Notes under the pieces: model-generated
Database searches by the model: none
Seen by the model: only the letters and a program-made list of their open reading frames with translations
Told to the model about the DNA's origin: nothing
In this document: positions 24,503 to 33,368 of the stretch, one piece after another
Position numbering within the stretch: position 1 is the stretch's first letter
How the letters are laid out: each line of letters begins with the position of its first letter
Assembly: GCA_041552055.1 (NCBI GenBank)
Contig: JBFELO010000002.1
Location: 1-64,000, forward strand
DNA length: 64,000 bases
Reading direction: 5' to 3'
Origin: JBFELO01 sp041552055
GTDB taxonomy: Bacteria; Acidobacteriota; Thermoanaerobaculia; Thermoanaerobaculales; Sulfomarinibacteraceae
Position numbers and translations under genes: made by a program

Positions 24503-25848
24503 ACCCGTTCCGACTCCTCGCCACCGGGGCCGACAAGCCACTGATCGAAGATCAGGGGGTGATCGACCGGCTCTACAAGCGCCACCGCGTCCGCATCATG
24601 CTGGCGATCACCATCGGCTACGGCCTCGCCTACACCTGCCGGCTGGCGCTTTCGATGGTCAAGAAGCCGCTCATCGACGGCGGCATCTTCACCCCTGAGG
24701 AGCTCGGCATCATCGGCTCGGCACTGTTCTACACCTACGCCTTCGCCAAGCTCACCAACGGCTTCCTCGCCGACCACGCCAACCTCAAGCTGTTCTTTGC
24801 CATGGGCGTGATGGGCTCCGCCCTGCTGAACATCGGCATGGGATTCTCCACTGTACTCCTGGCGTCGGTGATCCTGTGGGGCCTCAACGGCTGGTTCCAG
24901 GGCTTCGGCGCGCCATCGGGCGCGGTCGCCATCGCCAGCTGGTTCTCGAACCGCGAACGGGGGAGGATCTACGGCATCTGGAGCACGGCCCACGCCATCG
25001 GGGAGGGGCTCACCTTCATCGGCGTTGCCGCCGTGGTCACCCTGTGGGGGTGGCGGGCCGGATTTTGGGTACCCGGTCTCATGTGCATTCTGGTCGCCGC
25101 CGCGCTGTACTTCCTGATGCAGGATCGCCCACGAACCATGGGCCTGCCCACGGTGGCCGACTGGAAGAACGACCACTGGAGCGGATCGTCGGCCGACGTC
25201 GATGGGCAGGAGAGCACGTGGGCCAAGCAACGTTCGATCCTCAAGATCCCGGCCATCTGGGTACTGGCGCTGTCGAGCGCCTCGATCTACGTCACTCGCT
25301 ACGCCATCAACAGCTGGGGCGTGCTGTATCTGCAGGAGGCCAAGGGATACTCACTGATGCAGGCAGGCGGCGTCATCTCGGTCAACACATTGGCCGGGAT
25401 CATCGGGGCGCTGGCCTTCGGTTTCGCGTCGGACAAGATCTTCAACGCGCGGCGGCCGCCGACAAATCTGATCTTCGCGGTCGTGGAGATCGCGGGGCTG
25501 TTGATGATCTTCTTCGGCCCCACCGGCAGGCCGACGTTCATGACGTTCGCCTTTTTCATCTACGGTTTTGGACTGACCGGGCTGATTACCTCCCTCGGCG
25601 GACTCTACGCCCTGGACATCGCACCGAAGCGGGCCGCGGGCGCGGCAATGGGCTTCATCGGGGTGTTCTCGTACATCGGGGCCGCACTCCAGGACCAGAT
25701 CAGCGGGCACCTGATCGAGAAGGGGATGACCATTGTCGATGGGGTGCGCCACTACGACTTCAGCGCGGCAATCACGTTCTGGGTGGGAGCGTCGATCGTC
25801 TCGCTGATCCTGGCGACCACCCTGTGGCGGGTGAAACTGAGGGATTGA
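24499..25848 (+). CDS. MFS transporter of the organophosphate:phosphate antiporter (GlpT/UhpT) type
   Basis: 449 residues, 12 membrane segments. The sequence follows GlpT/UhpT/UhpC: YGLAYTCRLALSM with Arg48, FAKLTNGFLADHANLKLFFAMG, LNGWFQGFGAPSGAVAIASWFSNRERGRIYGIWSTAHAIGEG, and YVTRYAINSWGVLYL with Arg267. In GlpT the two inward-facing arginines that bind the phosphate group are R45 and R269, so both appear retained. Members exchange phosphorylated organic compounds for phosphate. In a cluster with phytase and inositol dehydrogenases, an inositol phosphate is an attractive ligand, though this is inference. ATGA overlap with iolG copy 2. Confidence 0.85.
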   Translation: MNPFRLLATGADKPLIEDQGVIDRLYKRHRVRIMLAITIGYGLAYTCRLALSMVKKPLIDGGIFTPEELGIIGSALFYTYAFAKLTNGFLADHANLKLFFAMGVMGSALLNIGMGFSTVLLASVILWGLNGWFQGFGAPSGAVAIASWFSNRERGRIYGIWSTAHAIGEGLTFIGVAAVVTLWGWRAGFWVPGLMCILVAAALYFLMQDRPRTMGLPTVADWKNDHWSGSSADVDGQESTWAKQRSILKIPAIWVLALSSASIYVTRYAINSWGVLYLQEAKGYSLMQAGGVISVNTLAGIIGALAFGFASDKIFNARRPPTNLIFAVVEIAGLLMIFFGPTGRPTFMTFAFFIYGFGLTGLITSLGGLYALDIAPKRAAGAAMGFIGVFSYIGAALQDQISGHLIEKGMTIVDGVRHYDFSAAITFWVGASIVSLILATTLWRVKLRD

Positions 25849-25857
25849 GGAAAGGTC

Positions 25858-26766
25858 ATGATGGACGACAAGCCGCTGTACGACGTTGCCGCGATCGGCA
25901 ACTACACCAAGGACACCGTGGTCACGCCGGCAGGCCCGCGGCAGGTGGACGGCGGGGGCGTTCGGTACGCCGCATTCGCCGCCGCCGGCCTCGGCTGCCG
26001 CGTCGCGGCGATCACCAGGCTCGCGGCCGAGGACCGGCACGTGGTCGACGACCTCGAGGAGGCCGGGGTCGATGTCTTTCCGGTCTTCACCCCCTCGTCG
26101 ACCCTCATGCGGCTGGAGTACCCGACGGCCAACCTGGACGAGCGAATCCTGACCGCAGCCGCGACCGCCGGATCGTTCACGCCGGATCACGTTCTGTCGA
26201 TCGCCGCGCGCTCGTACCTCATCAGCGGCTCGCTTCGTGGTGAGGTCCCGGTGGAGGTGATGCACGCACTGCGGTCGACCGGCGCCACCATCAGCGCCGA
26301 CGTGCAGGGTTTCATTCGGATCCGGCATCCCGACGGCCGTCTCGAACATGCACCGTGGCCGGAGCAGTCAGAGGTCCTGTCGCTGGTCGACATTCTGAAA
26401 ACCGATGTCGTGGAGGCCGAGTTCCTCACCGGGGAAAGCGACATCAGGGCAGCGGCGAGTGCTCTCGCGGCGTTCGGGCCGCGCGAGATCGTGCTCACGC
26501 ACCGCCATGGGATCCTCGTCCTGGCCGACGGGTACTTCCACGAAGCGCCGTTCCACTCGAGGGAGATTGTCGGGCGGAGCGGCCGCGGCGACACGTGTCT
26601 CGGCTCGTACGTGGCGCGCCGATTGGTCTCGCCGCCCGAGGAGGCCATCGTGTGGTCGGCAGCCGTCACCAGCCTGAAGATGGAGGCAGATGGTCCATTT
26701 CACGGGGAGATTGCCGAGTTGGTTGACCTGATCGAGACAAAGTACGGAGCGCCCGCTCGAACGTAG
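25858..26766 (+). CDS. PfkB-family carbohydrate kinase resembling the Thermotoga inositol-locus kinase (IolK-like)
   Basis: 302 residues. PfkB fold: VAAIGNYTKDTVV, GGGVRYAAFAAAGLG, SADVQGFIRI, DVVEAEFLTGE, and the nucleotide/catalytic motif GRSGRGDTCLGSYVAR with the catalytic Asp in GRGD, then WSAAVTSLKMEADGPF. From memory, the kinase TM0415 of the Thermotoga maritima inositol locus has the same variant motif GRTGRGDTC and a matching SADAQGF segment, unlike the DTxGAGD of ribokinases. Substrate not established; an acid-sugar or keto-gluconate intermediate is plausible. It lies nine bases after the transporter gene. Confidence 0.82.
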   Translation: MMDDKPLYDVAAIGNYTKDTVVTPAGPRQVDGGGVRYAAFAAAGLGCRVAAITRLAAEDRHVVDDLEEAGVDVFPVFTPSSTLMRLEYPTANLDERILTAAATAGSFTPDHVLSIAARSYLISGSLRGEVPVEVMHALRSTGATISADVQGFIRIRHPDGRLEHAPWPEQSEVLSLVDILKTDVVEAEFLTGESDIRAAASALAAFGPREIVLTHRHGILVLADGYFHEAPFHSREIVGRSGRGDTCLGSYVARRLVSPPEEAIVWSAAVTSLKMEADGPFHGEIAELVDLIETKYGAPART

Positions 26767-26796
26767 GCCTCCGCGGTTTGAACGACTGATACGACC

Positions 26797-26814
26797 CAGG
26801 GGAGATGACCCCTG
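26797..26814 (+). other. GC-rich hairpin in the leader of iolM
   Basis: CAGGGG (26797-26802) pairs with CCCCTG (26809-26814) across a 6-base loop between the kinase gene and iolM. No T-run follows. It could partly terminate, or mark an mRNA processing or stability boundary, so that iolM and later genes are expressed at a different level. Confidence 0.4.
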
Positions 26815-26836
26815 AGAAAGAAGGAGGGTTGAGACC

Positions 26837-27994
26837 ATGAAGGGAATGGTCCTTGACGCTGTATGGGAACCCAAGCCGACCTATCAGGTGTCGGAGTGGG
26901 AGGAAAAGACGGGCAAGGCGATCACGGGGAACTCGATCTGGCGCCATCCCAAGCTCGGGGTGCGCGACTGGCCGGACCCCGAGCCGGGGCCGCAGGAGGT
27001 TGTGCTGGCCATCCAGGCGTGCGGGGTGTGTGGCTCGGACATGCACTTCTACGAGACCGACTCCGACGACTACATCCTGTACCCGGGCCTGACCAAGTTC
27101 CCCACCATCCTCGGCCACGAGTTCTCGGGCAAGGTGGTGGCCACCGGCAAGGATGTCGAGTTGCTCCACGTGGGTGACATGGTGACGGTCGAGGAGATGA
27201 TCTGGTGCGGACGCTGCATTCCGTGCCGCAACGGCTATCCCAATCACTGCTCGAACCTCGAGGAGATCGGCTTCACCATTCCGGGGGCGTTCGCCAACTA
27301 CATCGCTGTGGACGAAAAGTTCTGCTGGAAGATCGACTCTATCGCGGAGCGATTCGGCAGCGAGGAGGCGGCGTACGCGGTGGGGGCGCTCACCGAGCCG
27401 TCCTGCGTCGCCTACAACGCCATGTTCGAGCGCGCGGGAGGCTTCAAGCCCGGGCACTACGTGAACGTCTTCGGCGCGGGACCGATCGGCCTGGCGGCCA
27501 TCGGACTGGCCAAGGCGGCCGGCGCGGGCATCATCGTGGCCTTCGAGATCTCCCCCAAGCGGCTGGAGCTCGCCAAGGCCGTCGGAGCCGACTTCGCGTA
27601 CGACCCGCGCGAGGTGCATCCCGCCGAGGTGATGCTGGAGCTCAGCAAGGGCGAGGGCTTCGACTTCCACTTCGAGGCCGCGGGAGTGCCGGAGATCGCC
27701 ATCCCCGAGATGGAGAAGGCGCTCGCCATCAACAGCAAGATCGTCCAGGTGGGCAGGGCGGCGCAAAAGGTGCCGACCTACTTCGAGGCGTTTCAGGTTC
27801 GCCGCGCCCAGGTGTTCGGTGCCCAGGGACACTCGGGGCACGAGACGTTTCCCGATGTGATCCGAATGGTGGCCGCCGGTCGGCTCGACCTGAGCCCGAT
27901 CATCACCGCCCACTTCGACCTCGAGCAGACCGTCGAGGCCATCGCCAAGTCGGTGGAGCGGACCGACGGCAAGATCATGGTGCACCCGAACTAG
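26837..27994 (+). CDS. iolM: scyllo-Inosose 3-dehydrogenase (IolM-like zinc-dependent alcohol dehydrogenase)
   Basis: 385 residues of the zinc-dependent medium-chain dehydrogenase family. Catalytic-zinc residues: CGVCGSD (Cys65) and GHEFSG (His94, Glu95). The structural-zinc cysteines are C124, C127, C130 and C138. The NAD fold includes VNVFGAGPIGLAAIGLAK. The N-terminus is extended by about 35 residues (AVWEPKPTYQVSEWEEKTGK...), which I associate with the Thermotoga IolM group. That enzyme oxidises 2-keto-myo-inositol to a diketo-inositol. IolN, IolO and UxaE homologues encoded just downstream make this assignment strong by context. GGAGGG ribosome site nine bases upstream. Confidence 0.82.
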   Translation: MKGMVLDAVWEPKPTYQVSEWEEKTGKAITGNSIWRHPKLGVRDWPDPEPGPQEVVLAIQACGVCGSDMHFYETDSDDYILYPGLTKFPTILGHEFSGKVVATGKDVELLHVGDMVTVEEMIWCGRCIPCRNGYPNHCSNLEEIGFTIPGAFANYIAVDEKFCWKIDSIAERFGSEEAAYAVGALTEPSCVAYNAMFERAGGFKPGHYVNVFGAGPIGLAAIGLAKAAGAGIIVAFEISPKRLELAKAVGADFAYDPREVHPAEVMLELSKGEGFDFHFEAAGVPEIAIPEMEKALAINSKIVQVGRAAQKVPTYFEAFQVRRAQVFGAQGHSGHETFPDVIRMVAAGRLDLSPIITAHFDLEQTVEAIAKSVERTDGKIMVHPN

Positions 27995-28016
27995 GCCGCG
28001 GGACCGGGAGCCGAGG

Positions 28017-29033
28017 ATGAACGAGCTGCGCATCGCGGTTGTGGGAGCGGGCCGCATCGGCCTGACCCACGCGGACAATCTGGCCCGCAGGGTTCGCGGT
28101 GCGCGGCTTGTTGCCGTCACGACCTCCAATTCGGAGCGGGCGGACACCGTCCGCCAGTCATCCGGCGAGGTGACGGTCTGTGCCAACCTCGATCAGCTTT
28201 TAGAGAGTGAGCGGCTGGACGGGGTCATCATCGCGAGCAGCACGTCCGCCCACGTGGACAACGTGGAGCGGTGCGCCTCTCGTGGGCTCCACATCCTGTG
28301 CGAGAAGCCGCTCGCCCTGAATCTCGAGGACTGCGATCGCGCCGTCGCCGCCGCCGATGGGGCCGGAGTCAAGCTCATGATCGGCCACGTGCGGCGGTTC
28401 GATTCGGGAAACAGTGAGGCGAAGCGCCTGATCGAGGAGGGCGCGGTGGGACGGCCGGTCCTCTACCGGTCGATCAGCGGCGACATGGATCCACCGCCCC
28501 CCGGCTTCGCCGACCTGAGGGTGAGCGGGGGCCTGATCCTGGACTCCATGTACCACGACATCTACCTCGGGCGTTGGCTGATGGACGACGAGATCGTGCG
28601 CGTCTACGGCGAGGGGGAAGCCCTGATCGATGAGGGAGTCCGGTCGGTGGGCGACGTCGACAACGCCGTGGTCTGCGCCCGGTTCGCCGGGGGTGCCATG
28701 GGCACCCTGTCGGCGAGCCGGGTCACGCGCTACGGCCATGACGTACGCGGCGAGGTGGTCGGCGACGAAGGTGCGGTGCAGATCGGCCGATTCCGCCACA
28801 CCCCGGTCCGACTGTTCGACCGGCGTGGCGTGCACCACGACATGGCACACACCACCCCCGACCGCATGGGCGAGGCCTTTGTCACCATGCTGCAGGCGTT
28901 CGTCGACTGCGTCCGAAACGACACCGATCCACCCGTGCCCACAGGCGACGCGCGAGCCACCGTGGCGGTCGCGATCGCCGCCACGCAATCGATCCACTCC
29001 CGTGCACCCGTCGAGGTGCCGATAGAGATCTAA
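28017..29033 (+). CDS. Gfo/Idh/MocA-family oxidoreductase, third copy in the cluster
   Basis: 338 residues. AVVGAGRIGLTHADNLARRV, ILCEKPLAL with Lys97, and VSGGLILDSMYHDIYLGRWLMDDE with Asp176 and His180 give an intact catalytic set. It is clearly more distant from the two tandem IolG copies: the IHDFD segment is MYHDIY. It may act on another inositol isomer, or on an acid sugar such as fructuronate or tagaturonate, for which this operon shows no dedicated reductase. It lies between iolM (22 bases) and iolN (13 bases; AAAAGGAG ribosome site before iolN). Confidence 0.8.
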   Translation: MNELRIAVVGAGRIGLTHADNLARRVRGARLVAVTTSNSERADTVRQSSGEVTVCANLDQLLESERLDGVIIASSTSAHVDNVERCASRGLHILCEKPLALNLEDCDRAVAAADGAGVKLMIGHVRRFDSGNSEAKRLIEEGAVGRPVLYRSISGDMDPPPPGFADLRVSGGLILDSMYHDIYLGRWLMDDEIVRVYGEGEALIDEGVRSVGDVDNAVVCARFAGGAMGTLSASRVTRYGHDVRGEVVGDEGAVQIGRFRHTPVRLFDRRGVHHDMAHTTPDRMGEAFVTMLQAFVDCVRNDTDPPVPTGDARATVAVAIAATQSIHSRAPVEVPIEI

Positions 29034-29046
29034 AAGGAGAAGCGAC

Positions 29047-30171
29047 ATGGCAGACTACGAAGAAACCCCACGCCTGCTGACCACCGACGAGCCGGATCTG
29101 TTCTTCGAGGACAACACCGTCGGGCGGTGCAAGAAGGAGGTGTGGGACGCGAGCGACGAGGAGATCGACGCGATCCTCGCCGAGTACGGCATCCCGTCAC
29201 CATGCGAGTGGGGGACACCGGGGGCGTACATTCAGACCACGGTGCGCCACCAGGTGGAGGCCAACCGGCGCAAAAACGACATCGTCTTCGTGCCCATCGG
29301 TTGCACCGAACTGCACGGTCGGCACCTGCCGAGTGCCTCGGACACCTTGTACGCGAGCCAGATTCTGGAGGGCCTGCGACGCTTCACCGCCACGCGCGGC
29401 GCGGCGGTCAACCTGGCGCTGCCGCCCCTCAACTACGGCTCCCACCCCTACCACCACGTGGGCATGCCAGGCACCGTCATCGTTCGTGAGAACATCGCCC
29501 GAGAGCTGCTCATGGACGTCATGCTGGGGCTCTGGAACGACGGATTCAGGAAGCAGATCTACATCAACAACCACGGTCACCTGTGGATGCTCGAGTCGGC
29601 GATCCAGCAGTTCCAGAAGCGCTACCAGCTGCCCGGGATCTTCCGCGTCATCGACTGGCACCGGGCCGTGCGCGAGTTCTTCCGCACCGAGGAAAAGGGC
29701 GGCAAGCTGGACACCAACTTCGTCCACGCGGACGAATCCGAGACCTCGCTCGGACTGCTGCTCCACCCCGACATGGTGGACATGGAGTACGCCGTCGACA
29801 CCGAGGGCAAGAGCTACCTGCCGGACGGCCACTTCGACAAGTCGGTCGACCCGTTCTCGAGGCCCAGCCGCTGGTCCGAGGGCGAGGGCCACTTCGCCAT
29901 CGAGATCGCGGCCACGCCCGAGGGCGTGGTCGGCAAGGCGACCCATGGCACGGCCGAGAAGGCGAAGCGCCCGGTGGCGGCGATCCTGCGCTATCTGACG
30001 CTGCTCAACGACCAGATCCTCGAGGCGTTCCCGGCAGGGACGGTGCCCCCGGTCGAGGAGGTCACCCTGCGCACCGCCGAGGAGATGGAGCCGTACCTGC
30101 GCGAGCCGCTCAGCCCCGGCTGGAAGCCGGTGTACGCCCTGCCGAAGATCGGTCAGGGCACGGAGAGCTGA
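29047..30171 (+). CDS. iolN: Creatininase-family hydrolase, IolN-like (3-dehydro-scyllo-inosose hydrolase)
   Basis: 374 residues, with about 75 residues before the creatininase domain. Metal ligands are visible in PIGCTELHGRHLPSASDT (Glu88, His90, His93, Asp99), then HHVGMPGTV, INNHGHLWMLESAI and FVHADESETSLGLLLHPDMV. Creatininase-fold enzymes hydrolyse cyclic amides. The Thermotoga IolN member instead opens the ring of diketo-inositol to give 5-keto-L-gluconate. Position between IolM- and IolO-like genes supports that role. Its TGA overlaps the ATG of the next gene (TGATG), so translation is coupled. Confidence 0.8.
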   Translation: MADYEETPRLLTTDEPDLFFEDNTVGRCKKEVWDASDEEIDAILAEYGIPSPCEWGTPGAYIQTTVRHQVEANRRKNDIVFVPIGCTELHGRHLPSASDTLYASQILEGLRRFTATRGAAVNLALPPLNYGSHPYHHVGMPGTVIVRENIARELLMDVMLGLWNDGFRKQIYINNHGHLWMLESAIQQFQKRYQLPGIFRVIDWHRAVREFFRTEEKGGKLDTNFVHADESETSLGLLLHPDMVDMEYAVDTEGKSYLPDGHFDKSVDPFSRPSRWSEGEGHFAIEIAATPEGVVGKATHGTAEKAKRPVAAILRYLTLLNDQILEAFPAGTVPPVEEVTLRTAEEMEPYLREPLSPGWKPVYALPKIGQGTES

Positions 30172-30974
30172 TGAAGCTGAGCGTGGTGCTCTCCACCCAC
30201 GCCGCCGCCTTCGAGGCGGTGGCGTTCAAGGGTGATCTCGCGGCGAGCGTCGCCAAGATCGCGGGCTGGGGGTACGACGGGGTCGAACTCGCCATCCGGG
30301 ATCCCAGATTGGTCGATCCCGGCGAGCTCGAGCGCGAGGTGTCCGGCCACGGTCTGGTGGTTCCGGCCATCGGGACCGGCCAGGCGTGGGGCGAGGAGGG
30401 GCTGTCGTTCACCAGCGACGACGCGGCGGTTCGGCATGCCGCCGTCGATCGCATCAAGAGCCACATTCCACTCGCCACCCGTCTCGACGCGGTCGTCATT
30501 CTGGGCCTGATCCGCGGCGTCACGCCATCCGGTCAGACCCACGAACGATCCATGGAGTACCTGGTGGAAGCGATTCGCGAGTGCGCGGCGGCAGCTGCTG
30601 CGAGCGGGGTTCGGTTCGCGCTGGAACCCCTCAACCGGTACGAGACCGACCTGATCCACACCGTGGCCGAGGGCCTCGATCTCCTCGATCGGGTCGGCGC
30701 CGACAACTTCGGACTGCTGCTGGACACCTTCCACATGAACATCGAGGAACCGAGCATCGAGCAGAGCATCCGCTCGTGCGGCGGTGCTCTCTTCCACTTC
30801 CACGTGGCCGACTCCAACCGGTGGCACCCCGGCGCCGGCCACATCGACTTCCGTTCGGTTCTGAGTACTCTCTCGGACGCCGGCTACGGAGGATTCGTGT
30901 CGGGAGAGTTCATGCCCATGCCCGATGCCGACACCGCAGCTCGTCGCTGCATCGACCACTTGGGGAGTCTGTGA
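30171..30974 (+). CDS. iolO: 5-keto-L-gluconate epimerase (IolO-like TIM barrel)
   Basis: 267 residues of the xylose-isomerase-like superfamily. LSVVLSTHAAAFEAVAFKGD is followed by YDGVELAIRDP. Catalytic or metal residues fall at Glu152 (FALEPLNRYE), Asp185 and His188 (LLLDTFHMNIEE), His211 (FHFHVADSNRWHPG) and Glu246 (VSGEFMPMP), the ketose 3-epimerase pattern. In the Thermotoga pathway IolO converts 5-keto-L-gluconate to D-tagaturonate. The following gene encodes a tagaturonate epimerase, which fits. Its coupled start directly follows IolN. Confidence 0.82.
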   Translation: MKLSVVLSTHAAAFEAVAFKGDLAASVAKIAGWGYDGVELAIRDPRLVDPGELEREVSGHGLVVPAIGTGQAWGEEGLSFTSDDAAVRHAAVDRIKSHIPLATRLDAVVILGLIRGVTPSGQTHERSMEYLVEAIRECAAAAAASGVRFALEPLNRYETDLIHTVAEGLDLLDRVGADNFGLLLDTFHMNIEEPSIEQSIRSCGGALFHFHVADSNRWHPGAGHIDFRSVLSTLSDAGYGGFVSGEFMPMPDADTAARRCIDHLGSL

Positions 30975-30977
30975 GGG

Positions 30978-32459
30978 ATGCAACTCGAAGGGCTCTACGA
31001 TCTGTCCATTTACCCGCACTCCGTCTTCGACTTGGAGGGCACGACCTTCTTTCTGGCCAGACGCGAGCAGTCCAAGGTGCTCGGTATCCAGGGAGACGGC
31101 GCCGGTTTCGAGGGAATTCGGCACGAGGCGAGTGGTGCGCTGCTGTGCCCTCTCGCCGCCGCGAATGCGGCGGCGCTGCGCGGCCGGTTGGCGTGGTTGC
31201 GGCCCGCCCCGCTCGGACTCCGCACCTCGGCAGGGTTCGGCGACCGGCTGGGACTCGCGACTCCGGGACACATTCGCGCGATCCGCGATCTACCACGGGG
31301 CGCGGGTGCCATCGCGCCGATCTTCGCGCAACAGTCGGTACGCGAGAACACCCGTACCGGACGCACGCCGCAGCAGGTGCTCGACGACGCCATCTGGGGC
31401 GTCTTCGAGGAGGGCTGGCAGCGACCGTGGGGTGCCGATGCCGATCACCTCAAGACACCGGACGACGTCGCTCCGTTTGCCGACGCTGGATACACCTTTT
31501 TCACCATCGACCCGGGCGACCACGTCGATGACGAGATCGATGTCAGCCCGACCGAGCTCGAGACCAAGGTGCACGCACTGCCATGGGAGGCGCTGGAGGA
31601 TCTTCAGGGCGACCTCGAACGCCGATTCCTCGCCATGCCGTTCGACGTCGACGGCCACGAGGTGTCGTTCGACAGGGCCCGGCTGTGGCGCGCGGCGGCC
31701 AAGTACGGGCGAGCCGTCGCCCACACGGCGGCGATGTACCGCCACATCGTGTCGCTCATGGGCGAGCGGCCTTTCGAGCTCGAGGTGTCGGTGGATGAAA
31801 CCGCGAACCCGACGACGGTGGCGGAGCACATCTACATCGCCTGCGAGCTGCGTCGCCTCGGCGTGCGCTGGGTCAGCCTGGCGCCGCGCTTCGTGGGAAG
31901 ATTTGAAAAGGGCGTGGACTACATCGGCGATCTCGAGGAGTTCGAACACGAGTTCGCCGCCCACGCTGCGGTGGCGCGCCGGTTCGGGCCGTACAAGCTG
32001 AGCCTGCACTCGGGATCGGACAAGTTCAGCGTCTACCCCATCGCCGGTCGTCTCACCAGGCATGGAGGTACGCGGTCGCCGGGATCCATGGTGCACGTGA
32101 AGACCGCGGGCACCAGCTTTCTCGAGGCACTCCGCGCGATCGCGCAGACGGACAGCGGTCTGTTCCGGCAGATCCTCGAGCTCGCGCGGGAGAGGTACGA
32201 GGCCGATCGAGCCACCTACCACGTCTCGGCCGAGCTGGCCAACGTGTCAGCGCCCGAGAACCTGAGCGATGCCGCGCTCCCCGAGTTGCTCGAGCAGTTC
32301 GACGCGCGCCAGGTTTTGCACGTGACCTTCGGGTCCGTGCTCGACAGCTATGGCGAGCGGTTGCAGGAGTCCCTTCGAGGCTCCGAAGAGTTGCACTACG
32401 ACTTTCTTCGGAAACACTTCGGACGGCACCTGGGACCGTTCGTTCCACAGGAGGAGTGA
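30978..32459 (+). CDS. uxaE: D-tagaturonate epimerase (UxaE family)
   Basis: 493 residues of the UxaE family, which interconverts D-tagaturonate and D-fructuronate in Thermotoga and other bacteria. Recognisable stretches: GLATPGHIRAIRDL near residue 90, FAQQSVRENTRTGRTPQQVLDDAIWGVFEEGW, WGADADHLKTPDDVAPFADAGYTFFTIDPGDHVDDE, LEVSVDETANPTT, and KLSLHSGSDKFSVYP. The His and Asp residues in these segments are probable metal ligands. It links the inositol branch to D-fructuronate, which the UxaC isomerase encoded at 61461 also forms from D-glucuronate. It begins three bases after iolO. Confidence 0.88.
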   Translation: MQLEGLYDLSIYPHSVFDLEGTTFFLARREQSKVLGIQGDGAGFEGIRHEASGALLCPLAAANAAALRGRLAWLRPAPLGLRTSAGFGDRLGLATPGHIRAIRDLPRGAGAIAPIFAQQSVRENTRTGRTPQQVLDDAIWGVFEEGWQRPWGADADHLKTPDDVAPFADAGYTFFTIDPGDHVDDEIDVSPTELETKVHALPWEALEDLQGDLERRFLAMPFDVDGHEVSFDRARLWRAAAKYGRAVAHTAAMYRHIVSLMGERPFELEVSVDETANPTTVAEHIYIACELRRLGVRWVSLAPRFVGRFEKGVDYIGDLEEFEHEFAAHAAVARRFGPYKLSLHSGSDKFSVYPIAGRLTRHGGTRSPGSMVHVKTAGTSFLEALRAIAQTDSGLFRQILELARERYEADRATYHVSAELANVSAPENLSDAALPELLEQFDARQVLHVTFGSVLDSYGERLQESLRGSEELHYDFLRKHFGRHLGPFVPQEE

Positions 32460-32460
32460 A

Positions 32461-33360
32461 TTGACCGACTACCCCGAAGCTGCCCGACCGTTGGCGGACC
32501 TGGAGCCGAGGCACGAGTTCTTCATCGGCATCGACTCGGACGGCTGCGCCTTCGACACCATGGAGATCAAGCACAAGGAGTGCTTCATCCCCGCGATCAT
32601 CAAGCATTGGGGTCTGCAACCGGTCTCCAAATACGCGCGTGAGGCGGCCGAGTTCGTCAACCTGTACTCGAAGTGGCGGGGGATCAACCGGTGGCCGGCG
32701 TTGGTGATGGTCTTCGACCTGCTCCGCGAGCGAGCCGAGGTTCAGTCCAGGGGACTCGAACCGCCGCAGGCACCGAAGCTCCGCTCGTTCATTGACGATG
32801 ACGCCTTCCCCAAGAGCAACGACGGCCTGGCGGCGTACATGGCGGGCCACGCTGACCCCGAGCTCGACACCGCGATGGCGTGGACCACCGGCGTCAACGA
32901 TGCGGTGGCCGACATGGTGCACGGCGTACCTCCCTTTCCCCGGGTCCGGGAGAGCCTGTCCGCCCTCGAGGACCGGGCCGACATGATCGTGGTGTCGGCG
33001 ACGCCGGTGGAGGCCCTGACCCGAGAGTGGCAAGAACACGACATCGCCCGTTTCGTGCGCGTCATCGCCGGACAGGAGCTGGGCAAGAAGGCACTGCACC
33101 TGGAGCTGGCCGCCGGCGGCAAGTACCGGGCGGACAGGATACTCATGATTGGGGATGCACCGGGGGACATGAAGGCGGCCCGTGCGAACGGCGCACTGTT
33201 CTACCCCATCAACCCGGGTCACGAGGAGGAGTCGTGGCACCGGTTCCACGACGAGGCGATGGCTCGATTCCTAGCCGGCACCTACGCCGGGGCCTACGAG
33301 CGGCGGATGATCACCGAGTTCGACCGATTGTTGCCGGAAAGGCCTCCCTGGGAGGTTTGA
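32461..33360 (+). CDS. HAD-superfamily hydrolase
   Basis: 299 residues from a TTG start one base after the uxaE stop, with AGGAGG just before. HAD motifs: FFIGIDSDGCAFDTMEIK, where the usual DxDxT/V appears as DSDGC; motif II MIVVSATP; and motif III/IV ILMIGDAPGDMKAARANGALFYPINPG, with a conserved lysine upstream (GKKALHLEL). A C1-type cap of about 150 residues lies between motifs I and II. It is presumably a cytoplasmic phosphatase acting on a sugar or acid-sugar phosphate. Physical clustering with uxaE and the LarA-like enzyme suggests the same pathway, but the substrate is unknown. Confidence 0.72.
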   Translation: MTDYPEAARPLADLEPRHEFFIGIDSDGCAFDTMEIKHKECFIPAIIKHWGLQPVSKYAREAAEFVNLYSKWRGINRWPALVMVFDLLRERAEVQSRGLEPPQAPKLRSFIDDDAFPKSNDGLAAYMAGHADPELDTAMAWTTGVNDAVADMVHGVPPFPRVRESLSALEDRADMIVVSATPVEALTREWQEHDIARFVRVIAGQELGKKALHLELAAGGKYRADRILMIGDAPGDMKAARANGALFYPINPGHEEESWHRFHDEAMARFLAGTYAGAYERRMITEFDRLLPERPPWEV

Positions 33361-33368
33361 TTCTGCGC

